Positions 39,427 through 48,400 of a stretch of DNA of 64,000 nucleotides are shown piece after piece. The notes beneath the pieces are model-generated. The model was not told where the DNA came from and made no database searches. It saw only the letters and a list, made by a program, of their open reading frames with translations. This DNA comes from Paenibacillus glycinis (GTDB taxonomy: Bacteria > Bacillota > Bacilli > Paenibacillales > Paenibacillaceae), in contig NZ_JAAAMV010000001.1 in assembly GCF_009909185.1 (NCBI RefSeq), positions 682,001 through 746,000 on the forward strand, read 5' to 3'. Position 1 is the stretch's first letter; each line of letters begins with the position of its first letter. A program made the translations under genes and the position numbers.

Positions 39427-40679
39427 GCTCGGCCTCCTTCCAGCGATTCGGGCAGCTCCTGAAGCTTGCCGATCGTATAGACGGTAAAGCCGCTTCTGCG
39501 CAGCAGCCGCAGCCATTCGCCCGAACGGATGTCGCTGACCTTGCTGCCGCGAGGATCGTCGGGCCGTTTCAAATGAATGAGCACCGGCACGACGCCGGTG
39601 CGGTTGAGCCATTCCATGGCGCGGATCGTCTCCTCGCCCTCCTGCGGGCTGACGATGATGACGAAGGAACCCGCTCCCGCGATGGCTCCGGACTGACGAA
39701 TCGCGCGGTACAGCGGTTGATCCCCGTCCGCCTGCACGCGCACGAGATGCTTCAGCATCAACTCGCGCTGGTCGGCGGAGGCGTTCGGCGCATAGCCCTC
39801 GTGCTTGGCTCCGACGGAGATCAGCCCGACCGCCGTCGACCGGCGAAAGCCGAAGTCAAGCAGGGAAGCCGCGGCGGATACGGCAAGCTCGAATTGCTCG
39901 TTCTTCCCGTAAGCGCCGGAATACCGGTCCAGCATGACGATCATGCGCGGCAGGGACTCGCGTTCGAACTCCTTGGACTTCCATTGGCCGGTCTTGGCCG
40001 TCGCGTTCCAGTGGATGCGGGAAAGCCGGTCGCCGTATATATATTCGCGGACGCCGTTGATTTGCGTCGTTTCTTTCGAAGACAAGCGCGACACGGAGGT
40101 GGAGAACGGCCCTTTCGAACCGCGCTTCATCTGCCGCCAGTCGCGGATGGCCGCCGTGCGCGGGTAGACGCTAAACGGCACGGACGATTGGAACGTCCCC
40201 GAATGCTCGAACAGCCCGAATATATCGCGCGTGGAGCATTCCGTCGATTCGAAATGGTACACGCCCCGCTCGAGGGGAGGCGTCATATAATTGATGTTTC
40301 CCGCCCGGCGGTAGTTCGGCACGAACGAAGCCTCGAACGGGACGGTGCTGCCGTTCTGCGCGACCAAGCGGTCGCGGACGAGCACGTACGGAATCGGCCA
40401 AAAGCCGGGAATCTGCACGTCGATATTCACTTCCAGCCGCGAGCCTGCCACGAGCGCCTGCTCCGTCGGCGCGTTCCCGCCGTAGTTCAGCCGGCGCTCT
40501 CCGGCGACTTGGGCGATCCCGCTCCAACGGCCGAACACCAGGTATACGAGCAGCACGTTGAAGATGCAGAACAGCATCAGCGACGTTTTCCCGCCTTGAA
40601 ACAGCACGAACAACAATGAGGCTATATAAAGAAATCCGATCAGCCGCCACCTGAGTATCGTTGCTTTCGCCGTCAACAT
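39423..40679 (-). CDS. DUF58 domain membrane protein
   Basis: 418 residues with two N-terminal membrane helices (about 10-50) and a large soluble part. The DUF58 signature is REYIYGDRLSRIHWNATAKT. A von Willebrand A-like region follows with MIVMLDRYSG (incomplete MIDAS-like DxS pattern). It starts 5 bases after the MoxR stop and overlaps the transglutaminase gene. DUF58 proteins are usual partners of MoxR ATPases. Confidence 0.9.
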   Translation of the reverse strand: MLTAKATILRWRLIGFLYIASLLFVLFQGGKTSLMLFCIFNVLLVYLVFGRWSGIAQVAGERRLNYGGNAPTEQALVAGSRLEVNIDVQIPGFWPIPYVLVRDRLVAQNGSTVPFEASFVPNYRRAGNINYMTPPLERGVYHFESTECSTRDIFGLFEHSGTFQSSVPFSVYPRTAAIRDWRQMKRGSKGPFSTSVSRLSSKETTQINGVREYIYGDRLSRIHWNATAKTGQWKSKEFERESLPRMIVMLDRYSGAYGKNEQFELAVSAAASLLDFGFRRSTAVGLISVGAKHEGYAPNASADQRELMLKHLVRVQADGDQPLYRAIRQSGAIAGAGSFVIIVSPQEGEETIRAMEWLNRTGVVPVLIHLKRPDDPRGSKVSDIRSGEWLRLLRRSGFTVYTIGKLQELPESLEGGRA

Positions 40680-40684
40680 AAACG

Positions 40685-41641
40685 TTAACGCTCCATTCGG
40701 ACAGGTACGCTCGTCTCGCCGACGACCGCCTGCACGACATCCTCCGTGGTCAAGCCGTTCATCCGGGATTCCGTATGCAGAATGATCCGATGCGCCAGGA
40801 CGGACGTGGCAAGCAGCTTGATGTCGTCGGGTATGACGTAATCGCGTTCCTGCAGGTACGCGTTCGCCCTGGCGGCCGCCGTGAGCGAGATCGCCGCCCG
40901 CGGGCTTGCGCCGAGCTGCACGCCGCTATGCTCCCGCGTGCCGCGAATGATGCGGATGATGTAGTCGGCGACGGCGGCGTCGAGGTGAACCCGCTTCACG
41001 TCCTCCATTATCTGCGCGACCTGCGAGGCGGTGGCGACGGGCTCGAGCAGCTCCGCCGGCGACGTGGCGTGAGGCGATACGATCATTTGGCGCTCGGTCG
41101 CCGCATCGGGATAGCCGAGCGAGAGTTTCATCATGAATCGGTCCAGCTGCGCTTCGGGCAGCGTATAGGTGCCGTCGAATTCGATCGGGTTCTGCGTGGC
41201 GATCAGCGTGAACGGCACCGGCAGGCCGTACGTATCGCCGTCGACCGTGATATGGCGTTCTTCCATCGCTTCGAGCAGCGCGGACTGCGTCTTCGTCGTC
41301 GCGCGGTTGATCTCGTCCACGAGCACCAGGTTCGCCATGACGGGACCCGGCCGGAACATGAAGGTTTCGTTCTTCGGATGGTAGATGGCTACCCCGGTTA
41401 TATCCGACGGCAGAAGGTCGGGGTTGCATTGAATCCGGCGGAATTGGCCGCCGATCGTGCGCGCGAGCGCTTTGACGAGCTGCGTTTTCCCCGTGCCCGG
41501 AACGTCTTCGATCAGAACGTGGCCGCCCGCCAGCAGCGCGATGAGCAGCCGCTCGATCTCGGCTTGTTTTCCCAGGATGCAGCTCTCCAGATTGCGGCGG
41601 ATTTCATTGCTCAAACGGTATTCCGCGGTACGTGTATCCAT
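40685..41641 (-). CDS. MoxR-family AAA ATPase
   Basis: 318 residues with Walker A EDVPGTGKTQLVKAL, Walker B LVLVDEINRATTKTQSALL, sensor 1 LIATQNPIEFDGTYTLPEAQ and the C-terminal lid. The family acts as chaperone-like ATPases for neighbouring VWA or DUF58 proteins. The ATG at 41641 has GGGAGGA at proper spacing; the one two codons earlier touches it. Confidence 0.93.
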   Translation of the reverse strand: MDTRTAEYRLSNEIRRNLESCILGKQAEIERLLIALLAGGHVLIEDVPGTGKTQLVKALARTIGGQFRRIQCNPDLLPSDITGVAIYHPKNETFMFRPGPVMANLVLVDEINRATTKTQSALLEAMEERHITVDGDTYGLPVPFTLIATQNPIEFDGTYTLPEAQLDRFMMKLSLGYPDAATERQMIVSPHATSPAELLEPVATASQVAQIMEDVKRVHLDAAVADYIIRIIRGTREHSGVQLGASPRAAISLTAAARANAYLQERDYVIPDDIKLLATSVLAHRIILHTESRMNGLTTEDVVQAVVGETSVPVRMER

Positions 41642-41734
41642 GAACATTCCTCCCGGAAAAAGTGCTAGATAATGAGTGCAGTTTCTAGTCCTATTATTTT
41701 ACAGAAAATACAGGGTCCCGTATAGCGCAGAACC

Positions 41735-41776
41735 GCCAAAAAAAATTGGAGATTCCCACAGGGAACCTCCAATTTG
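41735..41776 (-). terminator. Terminator of the spoVA operon
   Basis: On the minus strand a 15-bp stem AAATTGGAGGTTCCC / GGGAATCTCCAATTT (one G-T pair, loop TGT) is followed by a run of T. Confidence 0.95.
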
Positions 41777-41793
41777 GCTGGTAAATGCTGCCG

Positions 41794-42144
41794 TTACCCC
41801 TTCGGCCGGACGGCGAGCGCCGCCAGGAAGGAGAAAATGATCGCCGCGGATATGCCCGCGCTCGTGATGTCGAAGATCCCGGTGATGATCCCGATCCACC
41901 CGTCCCGGTTGAGCTCCGTGATCGCGCCGTGCACCAGCGCGTTGCCGAAGCTCGTGATCGGCACCGTCGCGCCCGCGCCCGCGAACTTGATGAGCGGATC
42001 GTACCAGCCGATGCCGTCCACGATCGCGCCCGCCACGACCAGCGTCGCCATCGTATGCGCCGGCGTCAGTTTCGCGACGTCGAACATCAGCTGTCCGATC
42101 AGGCAAATACCGCCGCCGACAATGAATGCCCACAAATAAATCAT
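41794..42144 (-). CDS. spoVAE: Stage V sporulation protein AE (SpoVAE/AEb)
   Basis: A 116-residue membrane protein with about four helices. It contains GGGICLIGQLMFD, GIGWYDPLIKFAGAGATVPITSFGNALVHGA and a C-terminal hydrophobic helix, typical of the SpoVAC/SpoVAEb family. It is part of the dipicolinic-acid channel of the spore inner membrane. The ATG at 42144 has AAAGGAGC upstream. It follows spoVAD by 22 bases and is the last gene of the operon. Confidence 0.95.
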   Translation of the reverse strand: MIYLWAFIVGGGICLIGQLMFDVAKLTPAHTMATLVVAGAIVDGIGWYDPLIKFAGAGATVPITSFGNALVHGAITELNRDGWIGIITGIFDITSAGISAAIIFSFLAALAVRPKG

Positions 42145-42166
42145 GCTGCCTGCTCCTTTCTTACGG

Positions 42167-43183
42167 TTAGTTGTGCAAGGGACTTTCGATCGCAACGGCA
42201 TGCGCGATGCAGGGAATCGTCTCCCCTTGCTGGTACGACAAGGGCGACAGGAGCGCCCCGGTCGCGCAGACGAGAATGCGCTTCAGCTCGCCCTTCTTCA
42301 GCCGCTTCAGCAGATGCCCGTACGTCACGACGGCCGAGCAGCCGCAGCCGCTTCCGCCCGCCTGCACCTTCTGTTTCTGCACGTCGTACACCATCAGCCC
42401 GCAGTCGCCGAATACCGTGTCCTCCATGGGAACGCCGTCCCTGGCGAACAAATCCTTGGCGATGCCGTGGCCGACGGTCGCCAGATCGCCCGTCACGATG
42501 AGATCGTAGTCCTTCGGCTGCCTGCCCGTGTCGTTGAAATGCGCCGTCAGCGTATCCACGGCCGCCGGGGCCATCGCGGCGCCCATGTTGAACGGATCCG
42601 TGATGCCGAGATCGACGATTTTGCCGATCGTCGCGCATTCGACGACCGGCCCCTCGCCGTCCGGCGCGATCACGACCGCCCCCGCGCCCGTTACGGTGTA
42701 TTGCGCGGTCGGCGGCTTCTGCGCGCCGTATTCCGTCGGGTACCGGAACTGCTTCTCCGCCGTGCAGTTATGGCTGCACGTGCCCGCGAGGACGTATTGC
42801 CCGGAGCCGGAATTGACGATCAGCGAGGCCAGCGCGAGCGACTCCATCGAGGTGGAGCAGGCGCCGAACACGCCGAGATAGGGAGCGCCGATCGTACGGG
42901 CGGCGAAGCTGTTGCTGATGATTTGGTTCATCAGATCGCCCCCGACGTAAAATTGCAGCTGCTGCTTGTTGACTTTGGCCTTCTCGAGCGCCATCTGGGA
43001 CGCCTGCTCCAGCAGGAGGCGCTCCGCCTTCTCCCAGCTCTTCTGCTGCATGTCGAGCTCCGGATGGACGAGGTCGAAATCGGCGGCGAGCGGTCCTTCC
43101 CCCTCGTCGGGACCGACGACCGTCGCTTCGCCGATGATGACGGGACGCCGATCGAACCACCATGTTTGTTTTCCGCGCAGCAT
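42167..43183 (-). CDS. spoVAD: Stage V sporulation protein AD (SpoVAD)
   Basis: 338 residues with a thiolase-like fold (GVFGACSTSMESLALAS). It binds dipicolinic acid in the spore. Other family stretches are GKQTWWFDRRPVIIGEATVVG and GDLATVGHGIAKDL. The ATG at 43183 lies 2 bases after the spoVAC stop. Length and motifs are complete. Confidence 0.96.
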   Translation of the reverse strand: MLRGKQTWWFDRRPVIIGEATVVGPDEGEGPLAADFDLVHPELDMQQKSWEKAERLLLEQASQMALEKAKVNKQQLQFYVGGDLMNQIISNSFAARTIGAPYLGVFGACSTSMESLALASLIVNSGSGQYVLAGTCSHNCTAEKQFRYPTEYGAQKPPTAQYTVTGAGAVVIAPDGEGPVVECATIGKIVDLGITDPFNMGAAMAPAAVDTLTAHFNDTGRQPKDYDLIVTGDLATVGHGIAKDLFARDGVPMEDTVFGDCGLMVYDVQKQKVQAGGSGCGCSAVVTYGHLLKRLKKGELKRILVCATGALLSPLSYQQGETIPCIAHAVAIESPLHN

Positions 43184-43185
43184 CG

Positions 43186-43680
43186 TCAGTGTCCCTCGAT
43201 TCCGAAGATCAGATAGACGAGCCCGACGAAAAACGCGGCGACGACGCCGAATACGATGACCGAGCCGGCCAGCTTGAACATGTTGGCGCCGACGCCCAGC
43301 ACGAGCCCTTCGGCGCGGTGCTCGAGCGCCGCGGAGCACATGGAGTTGGCGAAGCCGGTGACGGGAACGGCCGAACCCGCGCCGGCCCACTGCGCGATTT
43401 TGTCGTATACGCCGAGGCAGGTCAGAATGACCGAGATCAGGATCAGCACGGCCACGGTCGGGCTGCCGGCCGCCGTCCGCGACATGTGGAATCCGTACAC
43501 GAACACCTCGGATATGGCTTGTCCCACGATGCAGATCAAGCCGCCGATCAGAAAAGCCCGAACGCAGTTGGCCAGGATCGATCTCGAAGGCTCCCGCGTC
43601 TTGGCGAAGTTTTGATATTCTTTGGGTGACATCGACATCTTTTTGTATTTGTTTTGTCCCGCGCTCTTGGTTGCGATAAT
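43186..43680 (-). CDS. spoVAC: Stage V sporulation protein AC (SpoVAC), probable ATT (or ATC) start
   Basis: About 164 residues, with a charged N-terminus and about four membrane helices: FLIGGLICIVGQAISEV, GVYDKIAQWAGAGSAVPVTGFANSM and a block ending ANMFKLAGSVIVFG. SpoVAC is a membrane subunit of the dipicolinic-acid channel and is mechanosensitive in B. subtilis. Choice of start: AGGAGG lies 5 bases before ATT (43680) and 8 before ATC (43677). The first in-frame TTG (43725) lies between the -35 and -10 of the promoter and cannot be in the mRNA. The ATG codons at 43638 and 43632 have no ribosome site. The gene is certain; the start is inferred. Confidence 0.9.
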   Translation of the reverse strand: MIATKSAGQNKYKKMSMSPKEYQNFAKTREPSRSILANCVRAFLIGGLICIVGQAISEVFVYGFHMSRTAAGSPTVAVLILISVILTCLGVYDKIAQWAGAGSAVPVTGFANSMCSAALEHRAEGLVLGVGANMFKLAGSVIVFGVVAAFFVGLVYLIFGIEGH

Positions 43681-43708
43681 GGTACCCTCCTCTTGATGGT
43701 CTTTAAAG

Positions 43709-43738
43709 GAGTATGCGTCATCCAAGGTTTCTTTATGC
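43709..43738 (-). promoter_or_regulatory. Forespore (sigma-G type) promoter of the spoVA operon
   Basis: On the minus strand GCATAA, 17 bases, CATACTC. The -10 differs from the sigma-G consensus CATACTA only in the last base, and the -35 and spacing equal those found before gpr. The transcript would start near 43702, about 12 bases before the ribosome site. Confidence 0.75.
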
Positions 43739-43854
43739 CAGAAATGGCAGGGCTCGCGGCAGGGGAACGTCCGACCGGAAACGCCGCTAAACCCTCGTTC
43801 CCGCGCATCGGAAACGAAGGTTCGGAGGGTGGAGAGCCCGGACGCTCCAAGGGC

Positions 43855-43950
43855 TCAAAACAGCGCGACCACCAGCAAGACGACCAACAGCACGTAAAGG
43901 ACCAACGCCAGCAGCATGAAGATGCCGCGCAAATCGCGTTCAAAGGGCAT
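43855..43950 (-). CDS. Small single-span membrane protein, 31 residues
   Basis: MPFERDLRGIF followed by a 20-residue hydrophobic helix (MLLALVLYVLLVVLLVVALF) and the stop. GAGAGGAG lies 9 bases before the ATG. It is short, but the combination of a good ribosome site, a charged N-terminus and a clean membrane helix ending at the stop makes a real small protein likely. It lies between the LacI gene and the spoVA promoter. It recalls the small hydrophobic proteins of sporulating Bacillales, but I do not recognise the family. Confidence 0.5.
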   Translation of the reverse strand: MPFERDLRGIFMLLALVLYVLLVVLLVVALF

Positions 43951-44043
43951 TCGAAGAAACTCCTCTCGGCCGGGATAGGCTTCCGGGTTATCCTATGCGG
44001 GCGCTTGCGGAGTGGCGACATATCCGGCCTAGATTCCCGCGTC

Positions 44044-45342
44044 TCAGCCCGAATTCCGCACGACCAGCCGCGCCGAGAGAATGATCTTCTCCGACTGCGA
44101 ACCGGGCTGCTTCAGCTTGCGGACGAACGCTTCCACGGCCCGGATGCCGAGCCGTTCCTTCGCCAGGTCCACGGTCGTAAGCGGCACGGAAGCTTCCATG
44201 CCCGGCGCGGTATTGTCGATGCCGACAACGCGGATGCCGCGCCGGCCAAGCCCCTTCTCCGCCAGCAGCTGCAGCAGGCATAGCGCGATATCGTCGTTGG
44301 CGCAAACGAACCCTTCCGGCAGGCTGCCTTCGGCCGCGGCGGCGTCCAAGCGCCGTTCGAGCACCGCCTGCCAGGTCCGCCATTGCGCGCCGCCATAGGG
44401 GATCGTCCATTTCTTTAATTGAGGAAGGAGCTCTCCGCCGGGATCGGCAGAGCTGCCGGTTGCGCCGGCTGCATCCGGCACGTATGCGGCACGGGCCGGC
44501 GCGCGACGCGTCTCCTTCGCTTCGTCCAGCGCCAGCCGGCAGCCCCACCAGCGTTCCCGGAAGCTGACCGCAAAGCTGTCCCTGCCCACGAACGCGAGCG
44601 CCGCGCAGCCTTGCGACAGCAAATGATGGCAGGCCATGCGGCCCGCTTCCGCATTGGCGTTCAGCACGGCGTCCGCGCCGGTCAGCGGCGCCTCGTGGTC
44701 CGCCAGCACCATCGGCAGGCCGAAGCGCGCCAGCTGGAGCAGCGTGCCGATCGGGCAACTGCCGGCGATGATGAATCCGAGCGCGCGCCGTTCGGCTCCG
44801 CTTGCGCCAAGCAGCTCCGGCAGCTCGTCGAAGGCATGGGCCGATTGGCCGAACGTGAAGAAGCTCGGCGTCAGCCCCTGCAGCCTGCAGCCCGCCTCCA
44901 GCCCTTCGACGACCCGCTTCCAGAAGTTCGGTTCCTTCGCATGGCGCTCGTCGAGGCCGATGAAGAGCAGCGGTCCGTCTTCGGGCGGCGGGATTCGCCC
45001 TTCGAATGGCGGAGATTGAGTATTCTGCAAGCGCTGCAGCTCCGGCGCATGCTCCGGTCCGGGCAATGACCGCATCTCCGCCATAGATCGCTTTTTCGGT
45101 AAAGGCTGCATTCCCTGCATGGACGGCATTTGCGGCATGCGCCGAGCCTCCGGTAACACCTGCGGCTGCCTTCCTTTTCTGCCCGATGCCCGAAGATCGT
45201 ACCCAAGCGCTTCCGCGAGCGCCGTCACCTCGCGGCGCGTCGCTTCGCTGACGCCGGGCTTGCCTGCAAGCGCCTGCGACACCGTGTATTTGGACACGCC
45301 GAGCCTGTCGGCGATATGCTGCATCGATATTTTTCGAGCCAT
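44044..45342 (-). CDS. LacI-family transcription regulator with long inserted linker
   Basis: 432 residues. The N-terminal HTH (ISMQHIADRLGVSKYTVSQALAGKPGVSEATRREV) is classical LacI. The periplasmic-binding-protein-like core starts at about residue 125 (LFIGLDERHAKEPNFW) and includes GFIIAGS, NAEAGRMACHHLLSQG and VVGIDNTAPGMEASVPLTTVDL. Between them, at about 55-124, is an unusual insertion rich in Met, Pro, Gln and Arg (e.g. MPQMPSMQGMQPLP). Start at 45342 with GGAGG upstream. It is divergent from the glycosidase gene at 45496 and probably controls it in response to a sugar. Confidence 0.9.
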   Translation of the reverse strand: MARKISMQHIADRLGVSKYTVSQALAGKPGVSEATRREVTALAEALGYDLRASGRKGRQPQVLPEARRMPQMPSMQGMQPLPKKRSMAEMRSLPGPEHAPELQRLQNTQSPPFEGRIPPPEDGPLLFIGLDERHAKEPNFWKRVVEGLEAGCRLQGLTPSFFTFGQSAHAFDELPELLGASGAERRALGFIIAGSCPIGTLLQLARFGLPMVLADHEAPLTGADAVLNANAEAGRMACHHLLSQGCAALAFVGRDSFAVSFRERWWGCRLALDEAKETRRAPARAAYVPDAAGATGSSADPGGELLPQLKKWTIPYGGAQWRTWQAVLERRLDAAAAEGSLPEGFVCANDDIALCLLQLLAEKGLGRRGIRVVGIDNTAPGMEASVPLTTVDLAKERLGIRAVEAFVRKLKQPGSQSEKIILSARLVVRNSG

Positions 45343-45386
45343 TCCCGTGCCTCCGTTCCGTGAGCGGGAAATCGTCATCCGCTTCG

Positions 45387-45415
45387 TTGACTTTTGTCTA
45401 GTTTACCTCTAAAGT
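45387..45415 (+). promoter_or_regulatory. Promoter of the glycosidase gene
   Basis: TTGACT, 17-base spacer, TAAAGT in the LacI-glycosidase intergenic region. Just downstream is a tandem 9-base repeat, CCTAACAAA twice (45439-45456). The outer bases ACTTT (45390-45394) and AAAGT form an inverted repeat that could be part of an operator. Confidence 0.5.
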
Positions 45416-45495
45416 GGGCCCGGACAAAGCATCTTTTACCTAACAAACCTAACAAATCCCGGCCACACTTACCGACGAAAGGCAGTGAAGAAGAA

Positions 45496-48400
45496 ATGGG
45501 CAATCCTCATATTCTGTTTTACGATGAAAGCTTCCCTTACGCGGGCGAGCGCCCGGATGCGGCATCGATCGCGCGCCTGCGCGAAAGCTTCCAAATCGTA
45601 TCGGCGTCCGAGCTGGCGGACGCGCTGCGGGACGCGGCCGTGTACGTGCATTTGCACGGTTCTTACTTTCCGAAATCCGCTTGGCCGGCCATCCTCGCGC
45701 ATGTCTCCGAAGGCAGGGGACTGATCGCGGCCGGCGGCGCGCCGTTCAAAACGCCGGTGATCGGCACGGGCGGCAGCTGGACGCCGGAACCGGATCAAAC
45801 CGCGTATCACCAGCAGCTCCATATACACGAAGCGCTGCCCGTGACGACCGAAGGCGTCGCCAAGCTCGCGCATCATCGGGAGATTCCGCTCTTCGCAGGC
45901 TGCGAGCCGCTCTTCGCGATCGAGCCGACGTTCGGGCTCGTGCTGCACGTGACCCGCGCGGACGACCGTCCGGGCGAGCTCGGCTCCGCCGGCCCGATCG
46001 ACGCGCATATCCATCCGCTCTTGAAAGGCGTAAGCGGAGACGGGCTGGAACGCGAACGCTCCGCCCCCGCCGTGCTGCTCGAGCATACCAAAGGACCGTT
46101 CGCCGGCAGCCGGATGATCTTCGTGAACCAGCGGCTGGGAACCGCGTTCTGGTCCGGCAGCGGCGCGGAAGCGCTGGCGCGCTGGGCCGAGTTCGCGGCG
46201 GCCGGTGTCACGGAGCTGTGGCTGAAGCCGAACTACGGCTCTTACGAGCCCGGCGAGCGTCCCGTCCTGACGCTGCAAGGACAGCAAATCCTGCAAGCGC
46301 GCACGGAACGCGTCAGCTCCGGCACCGCGGCCTGGTCGTTCCATATTCGCATCCTGAAAGCGAACAGCAGCGAAGCCGCCGAGCCCGTGCCGTCGTATGA
46401 TTACGACGGCGGGCATTTCATCGAGGTTTGGCGCACGGAAGCCGCGTTCGAGATCGGCCGCGAGCTCGTCATTCAGCGCATCGCCGCGCCTCTGGACGCG
46501 GAAGCGGGTTTCTACGCGGTGGAATGCGAGGCGGTATCGCCGAGCGGAGAACGCCGCCTGCTGCGCCAAGGCTTCTGGGGCATGGACCAAGCGCTGCTGG
46601 AATCCGGCGAGCCGATCTCGTGCGACCGCGATTATTTCATCAAGAACGGACGGCCGCTGCCGATCGTCGGCATGACCTACATGACGAGCGACGTGGCCCG
46701 CAAATTCCTGTTCCTGCCGAACGCGGCCGTCTGGGACCGCGACATGGCGCAGATGAAGCGCGCCGGCATCAACTCCATCCGGACCGGCTTCTGGACGGCA
46801 TGGCGCAGCGTCATGTTCGTCGACGGCCACCCGTACGAGGAGGTGCTTCGCGCGATCGACGCCTTGTTCCTGACCGCTAAGCGCTACGACATGGAAGTGA
46901 CGTTCAATTTCTTCGCCTTTACGCCGGAAGCCTGGGAAGGCGTCAACCCTTACCTCGACCCGCGCAGCGTGGAAGCGCAGAAGCGGTTCATCGCGGCCAT
47001 CGTATCGCGGCATGCGAATTCGAAGCACGTGCACTGGGATCTCATCAACGAGCCGTCCATGTTCGATCCGAAACGAATCTTCAAGGGACCGCGTTCCGCC
47101 CGGGACCCGTTCGAGAAAGCCGCCTATCTGGCCTGGCTGCGGGAGCGCCACGGCGAGATCGGGCTGCTGCAGGAGCGTTGGAACATGACGCCCGCCGAGC
47201 TGCCGTCGTTCGAGGCGGTCGCGCTGCCGGAGCCGGACGACATCAACTTCGGCACGACGGAGAATATCGCCAAGCGCGGCGGCCAGTGGCTCGATTACAC
47301 GCTGTTCACGATGGACATGCACAACCGTTGGGCGTCCCGATTGATCGAGACCATCCGTTCCATCCAGCCGAAGCAGCTCGTGACGGTCGGCCAGGACGAA
47401 GGTCTCGGCAAGCAGCGTCCCTCGCCGTTCTTCTACGCGGAAGCCGTCGACTATACGACCGTGCACTCGTGGTGGCTGATGGACAATCTCGTGTGGGACG
47501 GCATCTTCGCCAAAGCGCCGGACAAACCGAACCTGATCCAGGAGACGGGCATCATGTACGTGGAGACGCCGGACGGCCGCGCGAAACGAAGCGAGGAAGA
47601 GCTGCGCAACATTCTCGAGCGCAAATACGCCTATGCGTTCTCCACCGGCGGCGCCGGCGCCGTGCAGTGGATCTGGAACATCAATTTCTACATGAACAAC
47701 GTCAACGAATCCAACATCGGCGCGCTGCGCGCGGACGGCACGGAGAAACCGGAAGCGGCGGTCTCCTATGATTTCGGCGCTTTCATGGCGGGCATCCGCG
47801 ACTTGTTCATGGACCGCCGGCTCGAAGAGGTGGCCGTCGTCTATCCGTACTCCAACGACTTCTCCAACCGCAACCTGGCGTACGATGCGACGACCCGCGC
47901 CGTCCGCACGCTGTCCTACGCGATGAACGTCCATGCCTTCGGGGTCGGCGAATATCAGCTGGCGTCGCTCGCCGAGTCGAAGCCGAAGCTGATCCTCGTG
48001 CCGAGCGCGCACAGCTTCAGCGGCGCGGCGCTGGAGCGGCTCGTATCCCACGTCGAGACGCACGGCGGCACGCTGCTGTTCACCGGGCCGCTCGGCTTGG
48101 ACGAATACTGGCGGCCGGTTCAGCCGAAGGCGGCCGCGCTCGGACTCGGCGGCGTCGGCAACCTGCTCCGCGAGGAGTTGCTCGAGCTGAACGGCAAATT
48201 GCAGCCGGTCTCGTTCGGCGGCACGCGCATCGCGGACAGCAATAAAGGCCTGGCGGCCGCCGCGGAAGGCGGTCCCGCGAAGCTGACGGCACTGAAGCTC
48301 GGCGCCGGACGCTTGCTGTACTGCCCGCTGCCGATCGAGCTGAACGAACGCCTCGAGCCGCTGCTGGCGGTGTACGGGGAGGCCATTGAGCAGGCCGGCG

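Noticed and set aside
43965..44030. Weak inverted repeat GGCCGGGATA / TATCCGGCC after the LacI gene
   Set aside because: Loop of about 45 bases and no T run; not a convincing terminator.
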